64,000 nucleotides of DNA from Sphingomonas sp. RIT328 (GTDB lineage Bacteria; Pseudomonadota; Alphaproteobacteria; Sphingomonadales; Sphingomonadaceae), in NCBI RefSeq assembly GCF_000632225.1, contig NZ_JFYV01000012.1, positions 248,001-312,000 of the forward strand, given 5' to 3'. Positions 8,752 through 18,122 of this stretch are shown here, piece by piece. Under the pieces are notes generated by a model. It saw only the letters and a program-made list of their open reading frames with translations. It had not been told where the DNA came from and ran no database searches. Every line of letters starts with the position of its first letter. The stretch's first letter is position 1. Made by a program: the position numbers and the translations under genes.

Positions 8752-8833
8752 GCTAGACGGTTCGCGGTTCCCGTCAGTGCGGGAGCATCGCCGGCCCTGT
8801 GGCGCGATGCCCCCGCTTGACGAACCGTAAAGC

Positions 8834-9094
8834 TCAGGCCTTGACGTGCTGCGAGATGTACTTGTTCATCTCGAACATCGTGCACTTGTCGCGGCCGAAG
8901 ACCTTCTGCAACTTGTCGTCAGCGAGAATCTCGCGCTTGTTCTCAGGGTTCTGCAGGTTGTTCGACTTGATATAGTCCCACACCTTGCTGATCACCTGAC
9001 TGCGCGGCAGCTTCTCGTTGCCGACGATCGCGCTCAGCTCCGGGGAGGGCTGTACGGGCGCGTGGATGCCGCCGGTCTTGGTAGTCGTAGCCAT
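8834..9094 (-). CDS. SWIB/MDM2 domain protein
   Basis: 86 residues forming a single SWIB domain: LSAIVGNEKLPRSQVISKVW, then DYIKSNNLQNPENKREI and DKLQKVFGRDKCTMFEMNKY. Stand-alone bacterial SWIB proteins occur in several proteobacterial and chlamydial lineages; their role is not well defined, with chromatin or DNA association proposed. The gene lies just upstream of a DUF2945 gene in the same direction and could share a transcript with it. Confidence 0.9.
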   Translation of the reverse strand: MATTTKTGGIHAPVQPSPELSAIVGNEKLPRSQVISKVWDYIKSNNLQNPENKREILADDKLQKVFGRDKCTMFEMNKYISQHVKA

Positions 9095-9141
9095 CGCATT
9101 CCTTCCTGCTCGCGCCCGGTCCAGCCCGGGCGCGGTGAACG

Positions 9142-9345
9142 TTACGCTTTTTTCAGCGCGGCCGCCTTGTGCGCTGCCTTTCCGCCGTTGTCACTCTCTA
9201 CAATATATTGGGGGTCGTCCTTCGATGCGCGGACGGTGTGGCCCTTGATCTCGGTATCGCTGGTCTGCTTCTTCTCGACCTTGCCATGCGCGGTGCCGCC
9301 ATGGCTCTTCCAGGTCACTTCGTCGCCCTTCTTCAGTTCGGTCAT
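9142..9345 (-). CDS. DUF2945 (hypervirulence-associated TUDOR-type) small protein
   Basis: 67 residues from the ATG at 9345: MTELKKGDEVTWKSHGGTAH, with GKV and a later YIVESDNGGKAAHK. This matches the short DUF2945 proteins, which have a TUDOR-like barrel. The function in bacteria is unknown. Highly charged and lysine-rich, it is probably cytoplasmic. Confidence 0.8.
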   Translation of the reverse strand: MTELKKGDEVTWKSHGGTAHGKVEKKQTSDTEIKGHTVRASKDDPQYIVESDNGGKAAHKAAALKKA

Positions 9346-9487
9346 CGTCTCTCTCCATCGCTGGTGACGGCAACAGCGCGTAGCCGCGTCAAACGGTTGC
9401 ATCGGCGGAGAAACCGCGATTGGACGGGGTGTCGAATCGTATTTAAGGATGGCGCGAGCGCGGTGACGGCGAGGCAAAGGAACGCAG

Positions 9488-10105
9488 ATGATCGATGAGC
9501 ACGACGCCCCCGACGAGGGCGATCTTCCCGCCGGTGAGGCGGCGGTCGTCCCCGAGGAGGTCGCGGCCGCGGTCCGCACGCTGATCCGCTGGGCCGGGGA
9601 CGATCCGACGCGCGAGGGGCTGGTCGATACGCCGCGGCGCGTCGCCAAGGCGTGGAAGGAATATTGCGCCGGCTATGCCGACGATCCCGCGCGCCACCTG
9701 TCGCGGGTATTCGAGGAGGTCGGCGGCTATGACGAGATCGTGCTGCTCAAGGACATTCCGTTCCAGTCGCATTGCGAACACCATATGGCACCGATCATCG
9801 GCAAGGCGCATATCGCCTATCTGCCCAAGGATCACGTCGTCGGGATCAGCAAGCTCGCCCGCGTACTGCACGGCTTCGCCCGTCGGTTGCAGGTGCAGGA
9901 GCGGCTGACCGCCGAGGTTGCCGATTGCATCTGGGACAATCTCAAGCCGCAGGGCGTCGCCGTGGTGATCGAGGCGAGCCACGCCTGCATGACCGCCCGC
10001 GGCGTCCGCACGCCGGGGGTGAGCATGGTGACGAGCCGGATGATGGGCGTGTTCCGGGACGATGACCGCAGCCGCAAGGAAGTGCTGGCGCTGATGGGAT
10101 GTTGA
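9488..10105 (+). CDS. folE: GTP cyclohydrolase I
   Basis: 205 residues. Zinc ligands are in SHCEHH and in the later SHACMTARGV. DDPTREGLVDTPRRVAKAW and QERLTAEVADCIWD are diagnostic of the T-fold enzyme. It converts GTP to dihydroneopterin triphosphate, the first step of tetrahydrofolate synthesis. It is the first gene of a three-gene pterin operon and overlaps the next gene by 7 bp. Confidence 0.97.
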   Translation: MIDEHDAPDEGDLPAGEAAVVPEEVAAAVRTLIRWAGDDPTREGLVDTPRRVAKAWKEYCAGYADDPARHLSRVFEEVGGYDEIVLLKDIPFQSHCEHHMAPIIGKAHIAYLPKDHVVGISKLARVLHGFARRLQVQERLTAEVADCIWDNLKPQGVAVVIEASHACMTARGVRTPGVSMVTSRMMGVFRDDDRSRKEVLALMGC

Positions 10106-10848
10106 GCCGCACCGTGCTTGTCACCGGCGGTGCGAAACGGCTCGGCGCGGCGATCGCGCGGGCCTGCGCGGCCGCCGGATGGCGGGTGGTGGTGCATTGC
10201 CATGGCTCGACCGAAGCGGGGCAGGCGCTGGCCGGCGAACTGGGCGGCACGATGGTGCAGGGCGACCTTGCCGATGCCGCCGTGGTCGATACGCTGATCG
10301 CGCAGGCGCGCGAGGCGGCAGGCGGCGCGATCACCGCCTTGGTCAACAGCGCGTCGCTCTTCGCCTTCGACCGGCCTGAGGCGATCGATCCGGCGCTCGC
10401 CACCCGGCTCCACAGCATCAACGCGGTGGCACCGGCGCGGCTCGCCGCGGCGCTCGCGGCGCAGCCGGACGTCGAGGATGCGGCAGTGGTCAATCTGCTC
10501 GACCAGAAGCTCGCCAACCCCAATCCGGATTTCTTCAGCTATACGATGAGCAAATATGCGCTGTCCGGTGCGACCGAGATGCTCGCCCAGGCGCTCGCCC
10601 CCAAGGTGAGGGTCAATGCGGTGGCGCCGGGGATCACCCTGCCGAGCGGCGACCAGAGCGAGGCCGAGTTCGCCGCGGTCGCCTCCGACAATCTGCTGCG
10701 GCACCCGGTGGGGGCGGACGCGGTCGCCGCGGCGGTGGTCTATCTGCTCGATGCGCGCAGCGTGACCGGGCAGACGCTCTACGTCGACTGCGGGCAGCGG
10801 TTCATCCGCCGCGACGGCGACGTGATGTTCGCAGGCCGGCATGGCTGA
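10099..10848 (+). CDS. SDR-family oxidoreductase, pteridine-reductase (FolM-like)
   Basis: 249 residues. The NADP-binding motif TGGAKRLG (instead of TGxxxGxG) and the active-site YTMSKYA follow the pteridine reductase/FolM branch of short-chain dehydrogenases. Its position between folE and folB, overlapping both, supports reduction of dihydropteridines (dihydromonapterin or dihydrofolate). The exact substrate is inferred from context. Confidence 0.85.
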   Translation: MLSRTVLVTGGAKRLGAAIARACAAAGWRVVVHCHGSTEAGQALAGELGGTMVQGDLADAAVVDTLIAQAREAAGGAITALVNSASLFAFDRPEAIDPALATRLHSINAVAPARLAAALAAQPDVEDAAVVNLLDQKLANPNPDFFSYTMSKYALSGATEMLAQALAPKVRVNAVAPGITLPSGDQSEAEFAAVASDNLLRHPVGADAVAAAVVYLLDARSVTGQTLYVDCGQRFIRRDGDVMFAGRHG

Positions 10849-11191
10849 ATATACGACGATCCTCGAGGGGCTCGAGGTGGCGATGCGGCTCGGCATCCAT
10901 CCCCATGAGGCCGAGCCGCAGCGCGTGCGCCTGTCGGTCTGGATGACGGTGGCCTATCCCGCGGTGCCGGACGGCGATACGATCGACGCGGTGCTCGATT
11001 ACGATTTCCTGCGCGACGGCATCCGCGCGATGGCGGCCGGCCCCGGCTTCGCCCTGCAGGAGACTTTGGTCGAGGCGGTGGCGAGCCTGTGCCTCGCCGA
11101 TCCGCGCGTGCGATCGGTGCGCGTCCGCTCGCTCAAGCCCGACGTCTATCCCGATGCGGCGGTCGGCTGTGAGATCGTCCGCTCGCGCTAG
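10841..11191 (+). CDS. folB: Dihydroneopterin aldolase
   Basis: 116 residues, a normal FolB length, with LEGLEVAMRLGIHPHE at the start and the catalytic-region phrase LQETLVEAVASLCL. It cleaves 7,8-dihydroneopterin to 6-hydroxymethyl-dihydropterin and glycolaldehyde. It overlaps the FolM-like gene by 8 bp, completing a translationally coupled folE-SDR-folB unit. folK and folP are not in the window. Confidence 0.9.
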   Translation: MAEYTTILEGLEVAMRLGIHPHEAEPQRVRLSVWMTVAYPAVPDGDTIDAVLDYDFLRDGIRAMAAGPGFALQETLVEAVASLCLADPRVRSVRVRSLKPDVYPDAAVGCEIVRSR

Positions 11192-11203
11192 CAGCCGGTG
11201 CCG

Positions 11204-11410
11204 TCATGAAGGCCGGCGGTGATCTGGACGTACCGACCGACCGTCATGCTGAGGCGGGGGAGGGGAGCAACGCCGCACCCGCGGCTGGCAGGCAATGCCG
11301 ACCGTCGAGCACACCGGCTTGCCGAGCCGCGTCGTGCACGCGCGACATATTCTGGTCTGCTCGGTGCAGACCTGCGGTGTCGCGAGCGCGAGGGCGATCA
11401 GTGCCAGCAC
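11204..11410 (-). CDS. Possible small secreted cysteine-rich protein downstream of leuA
   Basis: A GTG one base after the leuA TGA opens a 68-codon frame. It begins with a short hydrophobic stretch (VLALIALALATPQVCT) and then has six cysteines in about 40 residues (ICRACT, PVCS, IACQ, RRCS). The hydrophobic start looks like a signal peptide or anchor and the cysteines suggest disulfides or metal binding. No family is recognised and there is no obvious Shine-Dalgarno, so this could be chance open frame in GC-rich DNA. Confidence 0.35.
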   Translation of the reverse strand: MLALIALALATPQVCTEQTRICRACTTRLGKPVCSTVGIACQPRVRRCSPPPPQHDGRSVRPDHRRPS

Positions 11411-11411
11411 G

Positions 11412-13067
11412 TCAGGCGCGGTTGGCGGCGCTGAGCACTGCGCGGACGCTCGCGGTGGCGATGTCGCTGTCGATCCCGACGCCGAAGACGGTGCGGCCGT
11501 CCGCGGTGCGGCATTCGACGTAAGCGGCGGCCTGCGCGTCGGCACCATGGCCGATCGCATGTTCGCTATAGTCGACCACGTCGAGCTGCGGCCCGGTGTC
11601 GCCGAGCGCGGCGATCACGCCCGAGATCAAGCCGTTGCCGCGTCCACTGAGCGAGCGTTCCTCGCCGTCGATGGCGACGCGGCCGACGAACAGGCGCTCG
11701 CCCGCACCGCCGCTTTCCTCATAGTCGCGCAGCACGAAGCGGTCGCCGTCGCGCGGCAGATAGGTCGCCTCGAACCGCGCCCAGATATCGGCGGCGCCGA
11801 GCTCGCGGCTGGTCTCGTCGGCGAGCGCCTGGACGTGGCGGCTGAAGTCGGCCTGCAGCCGCTTGGGCAGCTTCAATCCCTTGTCCTGCTCGATCACCCA
11901 GGCGACGCCGCCCTTGCCCGACTGCGAATTGACCCGGATCACCGCTTCGTAGCTGCGGCCGAGATCGGCCGGGTCGATCGGCAGATAGGGGACTTCCCAG
12001 AGTTCGTCGTTGCGCGCGGCCTGTGCGGCGAAGCCCTTCTTGATGGCATCCTGATGGCTGCCCGAGAAGGCGGTGAAGACCAGATCGCCGGCATAGGGGG
12101 TGCGCGGATGCACCGGAATATTCGTGCAATAATTGATCGTGTTGACGATCCCGTCGATGTCGGACAGGTCGAGTTCGGGCGAGACGCCCTGCGTGTACAT
12201 GTTGAGCGCGACGGTGACGAGATCGCAATTGCCGGTGCGCTCGCCATTGCCGAGCAGACAGCCTTCGACGCGGTCGGCGCCCGCCATCAGCCCCAGTTCC
12301 GCCGCCGCGACGCCGGTGCCGCGATCGTTATGCGTATGCAGCGAGATCACCACCGCGTCGCGATTGGGGATATTGCGCGCGAACCATTCGATCTGGTCGG
12401 CATAAACGTTGGGCGTCGCGCATTCGACCGTCGCCGGCAGGTTGAAGATGATCGGCCGCTCAGGGGTGGGCTGCAACACGTCCATCACCGCGACGCAGAC
12501 GTCGAGCGAGAAATCGAGTTCGGCGGTCGAGAAGGTTTCCGGGCTGTACTGGAAGCGCCAGTCGGTGTCGGGGCGTTTCGCCGCCTCGTCGCGCAGCACC
12601 TTGACGCCCTCGACGGCGATCCGCTTGACCTCGTCGCGCGTCATGCCGAACACGATCTTGCGCCACGCCGGTGACACCGCGTTGTAGAGATGGACGATCG
12701 CCTGTTTCGCACCGTCGAGACTGGCGAAGCTCGTCTCGATCAGGTCGCGGCGCGACTGGGTGAGCACCTGGACGAAGACGTCGTCGGGGATATGGCCGGT
12801 CTTGACCAGCCCGCTGATGAAGTCGAATTCGGTCGCGCCGGCGCTGGGAAAACCGACCTCGATCTCCTTGAGGCCGACCTTGACGAGCAGGTCGAACAGC
12901 CGCGTCTTCTTCTCCGCGTCCATCGGATCGATCAGCGCCTGGTTGCCGTCGCGCAGGTCGGTGGACAGCCAGCGCGGCGCGCGGGTGATGACGCGGGAGG
13001 GCCATTGCCGATCGGGCAGGTCGATCGTCGGGAAGGGGCGGTATTTGGTCGCGGGATCGCGCAGCAT
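11412..13067 (-). CDS. leuA: 2-isopropylmalate synthase
   Basis: 551 residues from the ATG at 13067 ([20 protein letters not shown]). The catalytic barrel has the opening [25 protein letters not shown] and the metal-binding [11 protein letters not shown]. The C-terminal part is the LeuA allosteric domain. It belongs to the longer class (about 550-560 residues) used by many proteobacteria and actinobacteria. It condenses 2-ketoisovalerate with acetyl-CoA to commit carbon to leucine. The upstream leader peptide on the same strand suggests control by leucine supply. Confidence 0.96.
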   Translation of the reverse strand: MLRDPATKYRPFPTIDLPDRQWPSRVITRAPRWLSTDLRDGNQALIDPMDAEKKTRLFDLLVKVGLKEIEVGFPSAGATEFDFISGLVKTGHIPDDVFVQVLTQSRRDLIETSFASLDGAKQAIVHLYNAVSPAWRKIVFGMTRDEVKRIAVEGVKVLRDEAAKRPDTDWRFQYSPETFSTAELDFSLDVCVAVMDVLQPTPERPIIFNLPATVECATPNVYADQIEWFARNIPNRDAVVISLHTHNDRGTGVAAAELGLMAGADRVEGCLLGNGERTGNCDLVTVALNMYTQGVSPELDLSDIDGIVNTINYCTNIPVHPRTPYAGDLVFTAFSGSHQDAIKKGFAAQAARNDELWEVPYLPIDPADLGRSYEAVIRVNSQSGKGGVAWVIEQDKGLKLPKRLQADFSRHVQALADETSRELGAADIWARFEATYLPRDGDRFVLRDYEESGGAGERLFVGRVAIDGEERSLSGRGNGLISGVIAALGDTGPQLDVVDYSEHAIGHGADAQAAAYVECRTADGRTVFGVGIDSDIATASVRAVLSAANRA

Positions 13068-13135
13068 GTCTCGGTTCCGTCTGGTCGCGCGGCGCATCGT
13101 CGGGACGAGGCGCGGCTGATGGGGCGCTGAAGCTC

Positions 13136-13188
13136 TATCCGGCCCTTAGGGAAGCGTGCACGAGCAACGGCCGCCCTAAGGGCGGATA
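13136..13188 (-). promoter_or_regulatory. Attenuator-like alternative hairpins in the leuA leader
   Basis: Two nearly identical inverted blocks lie in the leader. The short palindrome CCGCCCTAAGGGCGG (13171-13185) sits at the stop codon of the leader peptide. ATCCGGCCCTTAGGG (about 13137-13151) can pair with it across a roughly 20-nt loop. The local hairpin and the long-range stem are mutually exclusive, as in amino-acid attenuators. No clear U-run follows, so the mechanism could act on translation or through Rho. Confidence 0.5.
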
Positions 13189-13217
13189 AGTCGCAGGAGA
13201 AGGGTCGTGCGGTCCAT
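13176..13217 (-). CDS. leuA leader peptide
   Basis: A 13-codon frame upstream of leuA reads MDRTTLLLRLIRP and stops with TAG inside the leader hairpin. Four of its 13 residues are leucine, three of them consecutive (CTT CTC CTG). It lies about 110 bp before the leuA start. This is the classic layout of a ribosome-stalling leader peptide that senses charged tRNA-Leu. No strong ribosome-binding site is evident, which is common for leader peptides in alphaproteobacteria. Confidence 0.7.
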   Translation of the reverse strand: MDRTTLLLRLIRP

Positions 13218-13359
13218 GATGGACGCAGTCTTGGCGGAGGCGGATGCGCTTGTCCAGCCGTGATGGCACCGGGAAACGCCGTTGACGGGTCGTTAAGGCT
13301 GCTCAGGCTAGCCGGACATGCTCCGTGATCTGTGGGAACGCGGTGGTTTCGAAAGGCTT

Positions 13360-13755
13360 ATGGTGCAGCAACTCGTCTATATCAGCAGCATTCGGCGCCA
13401 GGCGACAGTCGATCCTGCCGCGATCCTCGCCCAATCGCGCCGCAACAATGCGCGGGCGCGTATCACCGGCCTGCTGTTCTTCGACGGCAAACGCTTTCTG
13501 CAAGTCCTGGAAGGCGATCCGGCGACGGTGGACGCCACCTTCGCGCGCATCCAGGCGGACGACCGCCATCATGCGCTGGTCATCCTGTCCAACCGTCAGA
13601 TCGAGCAACGCGAATTCGGCGAATGGGCGATGGCCTATCCGCAGGCGAACGACGGCGAGGCGGCGATGGCGCGAATCGAGCAACTGACCGCGCAGGCCGA
13701 TCCGATGGTCCAGGCGACCTTCGCCGGCTTCGCCAAGGTCCGGCGCGCCGCCTGA
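13360..13755 (+). CDS. BLUF-domain blue-light receptor (short type)
   Basis: 131 residues from the ATG at 13360, which places the flavin-contacting tyrosine at residue 7 (QLVYIS), as in short BLUF proteins. An upstream ATG at 13318 is possible. The flavin-site asparagine (SRRNN, residues 29-30) and glutamine (RFLQVLEG, Gln48) are present, with GEWAMAY near the C-cap. No output domain is attached, so signalling must go through a partner protein, as in PixD or BlrB. The partner is not evident nearby. Confidence 0.9.
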   Translation: MVQQLVYISSIRRQATVDPAAILAQSRRNNARARITGLLFFDGKRFLQVLEGDPATVDATFARIQADDRHHALVILSNRQIEQREFGEWAMAYPQANDGEAAMARIEQLTAQADPMVQATFAGFAKVRRAA

Positions 13756-13774
13756 GCGGCGACGCGCCCGTCGC

Positions 13775-14383
13775 TTATTGCGCCGTGAACGCGGCGTTGA
13801 TGTCGAGCTTGACGTCGTCGGCAACGATCGGCGTCGCATAGCCGAGGCCGAAATCGCTGCGCTTGATCGTTGCCGTGCCGCGGAAGCCGAAGTTTAGCTT
13901 CTTGTTCATCGGATTGGTGCCGGCGCCGACGAAGGTCGCGTCGATCGTCACCGGCTTGGTGACGTTCTTGATCGTCAGATTGCCGGTGATCCTGGCGCTG
14001 GTGCTGTTGGCGACCACGCCGGTCGAGACGAAACGGGCGGTGGGGTAGGTCGCGACGTCGAAGAAGTCCTTCGATTTCAGGTGATGGGAGAAGGGCTCGG
14101 CGGTAACCGACAGCTGGTCGATCGCGAAGGTGACGTCGAGCTTGGTCGCCGCCGGCTTGGCGGGATCGATCGTCAGTGTGCCGCCCTGCGCGCCGAACTG
14201 GCCGCTCAGCATGCTGAAGCCCATGTGGTTGAGCGTCCACGTCACCTGCGTATGCGCCGGATCGACCGCATAGGTGCCGGCGGTGACGAGAGCCTTGTTC
14301 GGCGCACCGGGCAGTCCGGCGGGGGCTTGCGCAATGGCCGGCACGGCGGCGGTGGCGATCAGGGCGGCGAGAAGAAGACGCAT
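13775..14383 (-). CDS. YceI-family periplasmic protein
   Basis: 202 residues from the ATG at 14383, with a signal peptide (LLLAALIATAAVPAIAQA). The mature part starts YAVDPAHTQVTWTLNHMGFS and has the YceI phrases SHHLKSKDFFDVATYPTA and GNLTIKNVTKPV. The family folds as a lipocalin-like barrel that binds isoprenoid lipids such as polyprenols or ubiquinone. It is convergent with the BLUF gene. Confidence 0.93.
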   Translation of the reverse strand: MRLLLAALIATAAVPAIAQAPAGLPGAPNKALVTAGTYAVDPAHTQVTWTLNHMGFSMLSGQFGAQGGTLTIDPAKPAATKLDVTFAIDQLSVTAEPFSHHLKSKDFFDVATYPTARFVSTGVVANSTSARITGNLTIKNVTKPVTIDATFVGAGTNPMNKKLNFGFRGTATIKRSDFGLGYATPIVADDVKLDINAAFTAQ

Positions 14384-14490
14384 GGGAAGCTCCGAATTGT
14401 TTCGGAGGTTAAACCATGACGCCGATCGGAGCGGAAGAGGCAAAGCCGAAACGGATCGTTCGCGAAGCGAGTCCGGGTCGGCTGCGGCGG

Positions 14491-14517
14491 AAAAGGGCCG
14501 CCCGGACAGGCGGCCCC
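14491..14517 (-). terminator. Rho-independent terminator of the ilv operon
   Basis: On the minus strand, GGGCCGCC-tgtccg-GGCGGCCC is followed by TTTT, starting 11 bases after the ilvC stop. It is a compact intrinsic terminator ending the ilvB-ilvN-ilvC transcript. Confidence 0.85.
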
Positions 14518-14527
14518 TCGCGTCAGG

Positions 14528-15640
<1,113 letters not shown>

Positions 15641-15655
15641 GACGATCGCGGTGCC

Positions 15656-16177
15656 TTACGCCGCCTCGCGGCCGCGGGCGATGGCGACGATGCCGGTGCG
15701 GGCGACCTCGATCAGCCCGACCTCCGCCATCAGCTCGACGAACTTGTCGATCTTCTCGATCGAGCCCGTCACCTCGAAGACGAAGCTGGTGGTGGTCGCA
15801 TCCACCACCCGCGCGCGGTAGACGTCGGCGAGGCGCAGCGCCTCGATCCGGTGATCGCCGCTGCCCGCGACCTTGATCAGGGCTAACTCACGCTCGACGT
15901 GCGCGCCCTGAGCCGTCAGGTCGGTGACCTTGTGCACCGGCACCAATCGGTCGAGCTGGGCGATGATCTGCTCCATCGTCGCCGGCGACGCGCTGGTGAC
16001 GATGGTGATGCGGCTGACCGACTTGTCGGCAGTGATCTCCGACACCGTGAGGCTCTCGATATTGTAGCCGCGCGCGGTGAACAGGCCGGCGATCCGGGCG
16101 AGGATGCCCGGCTCGTTGTCGACGATCACCGCCAGCGTGTGGCGTTCGGCAGCTTCGGTCTTGATATGCAATGTCAT
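15656..16177 (-). CDS. ilvN: Acetolactate synthase small (regulatory) subunit
   Basis: 173 residues from the ATG at 16177, preceded by a strong GGGAGGA. The N-terminal ACT domain reads HTLAVIVDNEPGILARIAGL and FTARGYNIESLTV; the second half has DVYRARVVDATTTSF and the ALS-C domain. This subunit confers valine feedback inhibition on IlvB and raises its activity. By length it is IlvH-like, though named ilvN in many alphaproteobacteria. Confidence 0.95.
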   Translation of the reverse strand: MTLHIKTEAAERHTLAVIVDNEPGILARIAGLFTARGYNIESLTVSEITADKSVSRITIVTSASPATMEQIIAQLDRLVPVHKVTDLTAQGAHVERELALIKVAGSGDHRIEALRLADVYRARVVDATTTSFVFEVTGSIEKIDKFVELMAEVGLIEVARTGIVAIARGREAA

Positions 16178-16182
16178 TCCTC

Positions 16183-16305
16183 CCGGGAACGGGGAGGGGG
16201 ACCGATCGCGCAGCGAGTGGTGGAGGGGGACCTCCACCCGCGTCGCCGCCTGCCGCATTCCCCCTCCACCATGTTCCGCATGGTCCTACTCCCCGTGCCG
16301 GGGAG
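16183..16305. repeat. Long imperfect inverted repeat between ilvB and ilvN
   Basis: Two arms of about 45 bp (16183-16231 and 16259-16305) are imperfect reverse complements, built from GGGGAGGGGGACC and TGGTGGAGGGGGA blocks. The element lies within the ilvBN transcript and ends at the ilvN ribosome-binding site. It is a different sequence type from the other hairpin pairs. Confidence 0.65.
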
Positions 16306-16312
16306 AATCGGG

Positions 16313-18058
16313 TCAAACCAGTGCCTTGGCCTCGTCGTCCATCGTGCCCGACACTTCGTTCGCCTGCAGGATCATCTCGGTATGCGCGGCGCCCGACGGG
16401 ATCATCGGGAAGCAATTGGCGAGCTTGGCGACGCGGCAGTCGACGATCACCGGCCCGTCATGGTCGAGCATCGCCTGGATGCTGTCGTCGAGATCGGCGC
16501 GGGCGTCGATGCGGATGCCCTTCCAGCCATAGGCCTCGCCCAGCCGGACGAAGTCCGGCAGCGAATCCGAATAGCTTTCGGCATAGCGGCTCTCATAGGT
16601 GAGCTCCTGCCACTGGCGCACCATCCCCATATATTCGTTGTTGAGGATGAAGATCTTGACCGGCAGCCGGTATTGTGAGGCGGTGGCGAGCTCCTGAATG
16701 TTCATCTGGATCGACGCTTCGCCGGCGATGTCGATCACGAGCGCGCGCGGATTGCCGAGCTGCGCGCCGATCGCGGCGGGCAGGCCATAGCCCATCGTGC
16801 CCAGCCCACCGCTGGTCAACCATTTGTTGGGCTTCTCGAAGCCGAAATGCTGCGCCGCCCACATCTGATGCTGGCCGACCTCGGTGGTGATGATCGGATC
16901 GCGGTGATGCGTCGCCTCCCACAAGGCGCGCACCGCGCGCTGCGGCATGATCGCCTCGCCCGTCTCCGGGAAACTGAGGCTCTGCTTCGCCCGCCAGCCG
17001 TTGATACGGTCCCACCATGCGCGCGTATCGGGGCGCGGATGCTGGCGCGACTTCCAGATGCGCACCATGTCCTCGAGGGCATGGCCGGCATCGGCGATGA
17101 TCGCGAGGTCGACGCGGACGTTCTTGTTCACGCTCGACCGGTCGATATCGATATGGACCTTGCGGCTGTTCGGGCTGAACGCGTCGAGCCGGCCGGTGAC
17201 GCGGTCGTCGAAGCGGCTGCCGATCGCGACGATCAGATCGGCCTGGTTCATCGCCATATTAGCCTCGTAGGTCCCGTGCATGCCGAGCATGCCGAGGAAC
17301 TGGTCGGACGAGGCGGGGAAGCAGCCGAGACCCATCAGCGTCGACGTCACCGGCGCACCGGTGATCCGCGCCAGTTCGCGCAACAGTTGCGACGCGGCCG
17401 GACCCGAATTGATGATCCCGCCGCCCGTATAGAGGATCGGCCGCTCGGCGGCGGCGAGCATGTCGACGACCTGCTCGATCTGCGTCTGCGGCGCCTTGAG
17501 CTGCGGGCGATAGGTCTTGTGCTGGATCGGACCGGGCTTGCTGTAGCGCGCGGTCGCGACCTGGACGTCCTTGGGGATGTCGACCACGACCGGCCCGGGC
17601 CTGCCCGAGGTGGCGATATGGAACGCCTCGTGGATCGTCGCCCCGAGCAGCGCCGGGTCCTTGACCAGATAATTGTGCTTCGAACAGTGCCGCGTGATGC
17701 CGACCGTATCCGCCTCCTGGAAGGCGTCGGTGCCGATCAGCGCGGTCGGCACCTGACCGGTGATGACGACCATCGGGATCGAATCGAGCAGTGCGTCGGT
17801 GATTCCGGTGACCGCATTCGTCGCCCCCGGCCCGGAGGTGACGAGCACGACGCCGGGCCTGCCGGTCGAGCGGGCATAGCCTTCGGCGGCATGCGTCGCG
17901 GCCTGTTCGTGACGGACGAGGATGTGCTTGATCCGCCCCGAGCGGAACATCGCGTCATAGATCGGCAAGACCGCCCCACCGGGGTAGCCGAACACGACCT
18001 CCACGCCGAGATCGCACAGCGCCTCGACCAGGATGTCTGCTCCGCTCTTTTCGCCCAC
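16313..18058 (-). CDS. ilvB: Acetolactate synthase large (catalytic) subunit
   Basis: 581 residues from the GTG at 18058. The thiamine-pyrophosphate enzyme motifs are VFGYPGGAVLPIYD with the catalytic glutamate in RHEQAATHAAEGYAR, GRPGVVLVTSGPGATN, and the cofactor-binding NNEYMGMVRQW. The usual GDG/GDA start of the diphosphate site reads GEASIQMN, with Glu in place of Asp. It makes acetolactate and acetohydroxybutyrate for valine, leucine and isoleucine. It follows miaA with 64 bp between them. Confidence 0.97.
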   Translation of the reverse strand: MGEKSGADILVEALCDLGVEVVFGYPGGAVLPIYDAMFRSGRIKHILVRHEQAATHAAEGYARSTGRPGVVLVTSGPGATNAVTGITDALLDSIPMVVITGQVPTALIGTDAFQEADTVGITRHCSKHNYLVKDPALLGATIHEAFHIATSGRPGPVVVDIPKDVQVATARYSKPGPIQHKTYRPQLKAPQTQIEQVVDMLAAAERPILYTGGGIINSGPAASQLLRELARITGAPVTSTLMGLGCFPASSDQFLGMLGMHGTYEANMAMNQADLIVAIGSRFDDRVTGRLDAFSPNSRKVHIDIDRSSVNKNVRVDLAIIADAGHALEDMVRIWKSRQHPRPDTRAWWDRINGWRAKQSLSFPETGEAIMPQRAVRALWEATHHRDPIITTEVGQHQMWAAQHFGFEKPNKWLTSGGLGTMGYGLPAAIGAQLGNPRALVIDIAGEASIQMNIQELATASQYRLPVKIFILNNEYMGMVRQWQELTYESRYAESYSDSLPDFVRLGEAYGWKGIRIDARADLDDSIQAMLDHDGPVIVDCRVAKLANCFPMIPSGAAHTEMILQANEVSGTMDDEAKALV

Positions 18059-18122
18059 GGTATGTCTCCAACCTCGAAAAATGGTGCGGTGCGGTTAGCG
18101 CCCGGCTCCAGTAGGGTCAACC

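Noticed and set aside
16313..18058. Glu for Asp in the IlvB diphosphate site (GEAS) as a loss of function
   Set aside because: All other catalytic motifs are intact and the acidic residue is conserved in kind. It may be a lineage variant.
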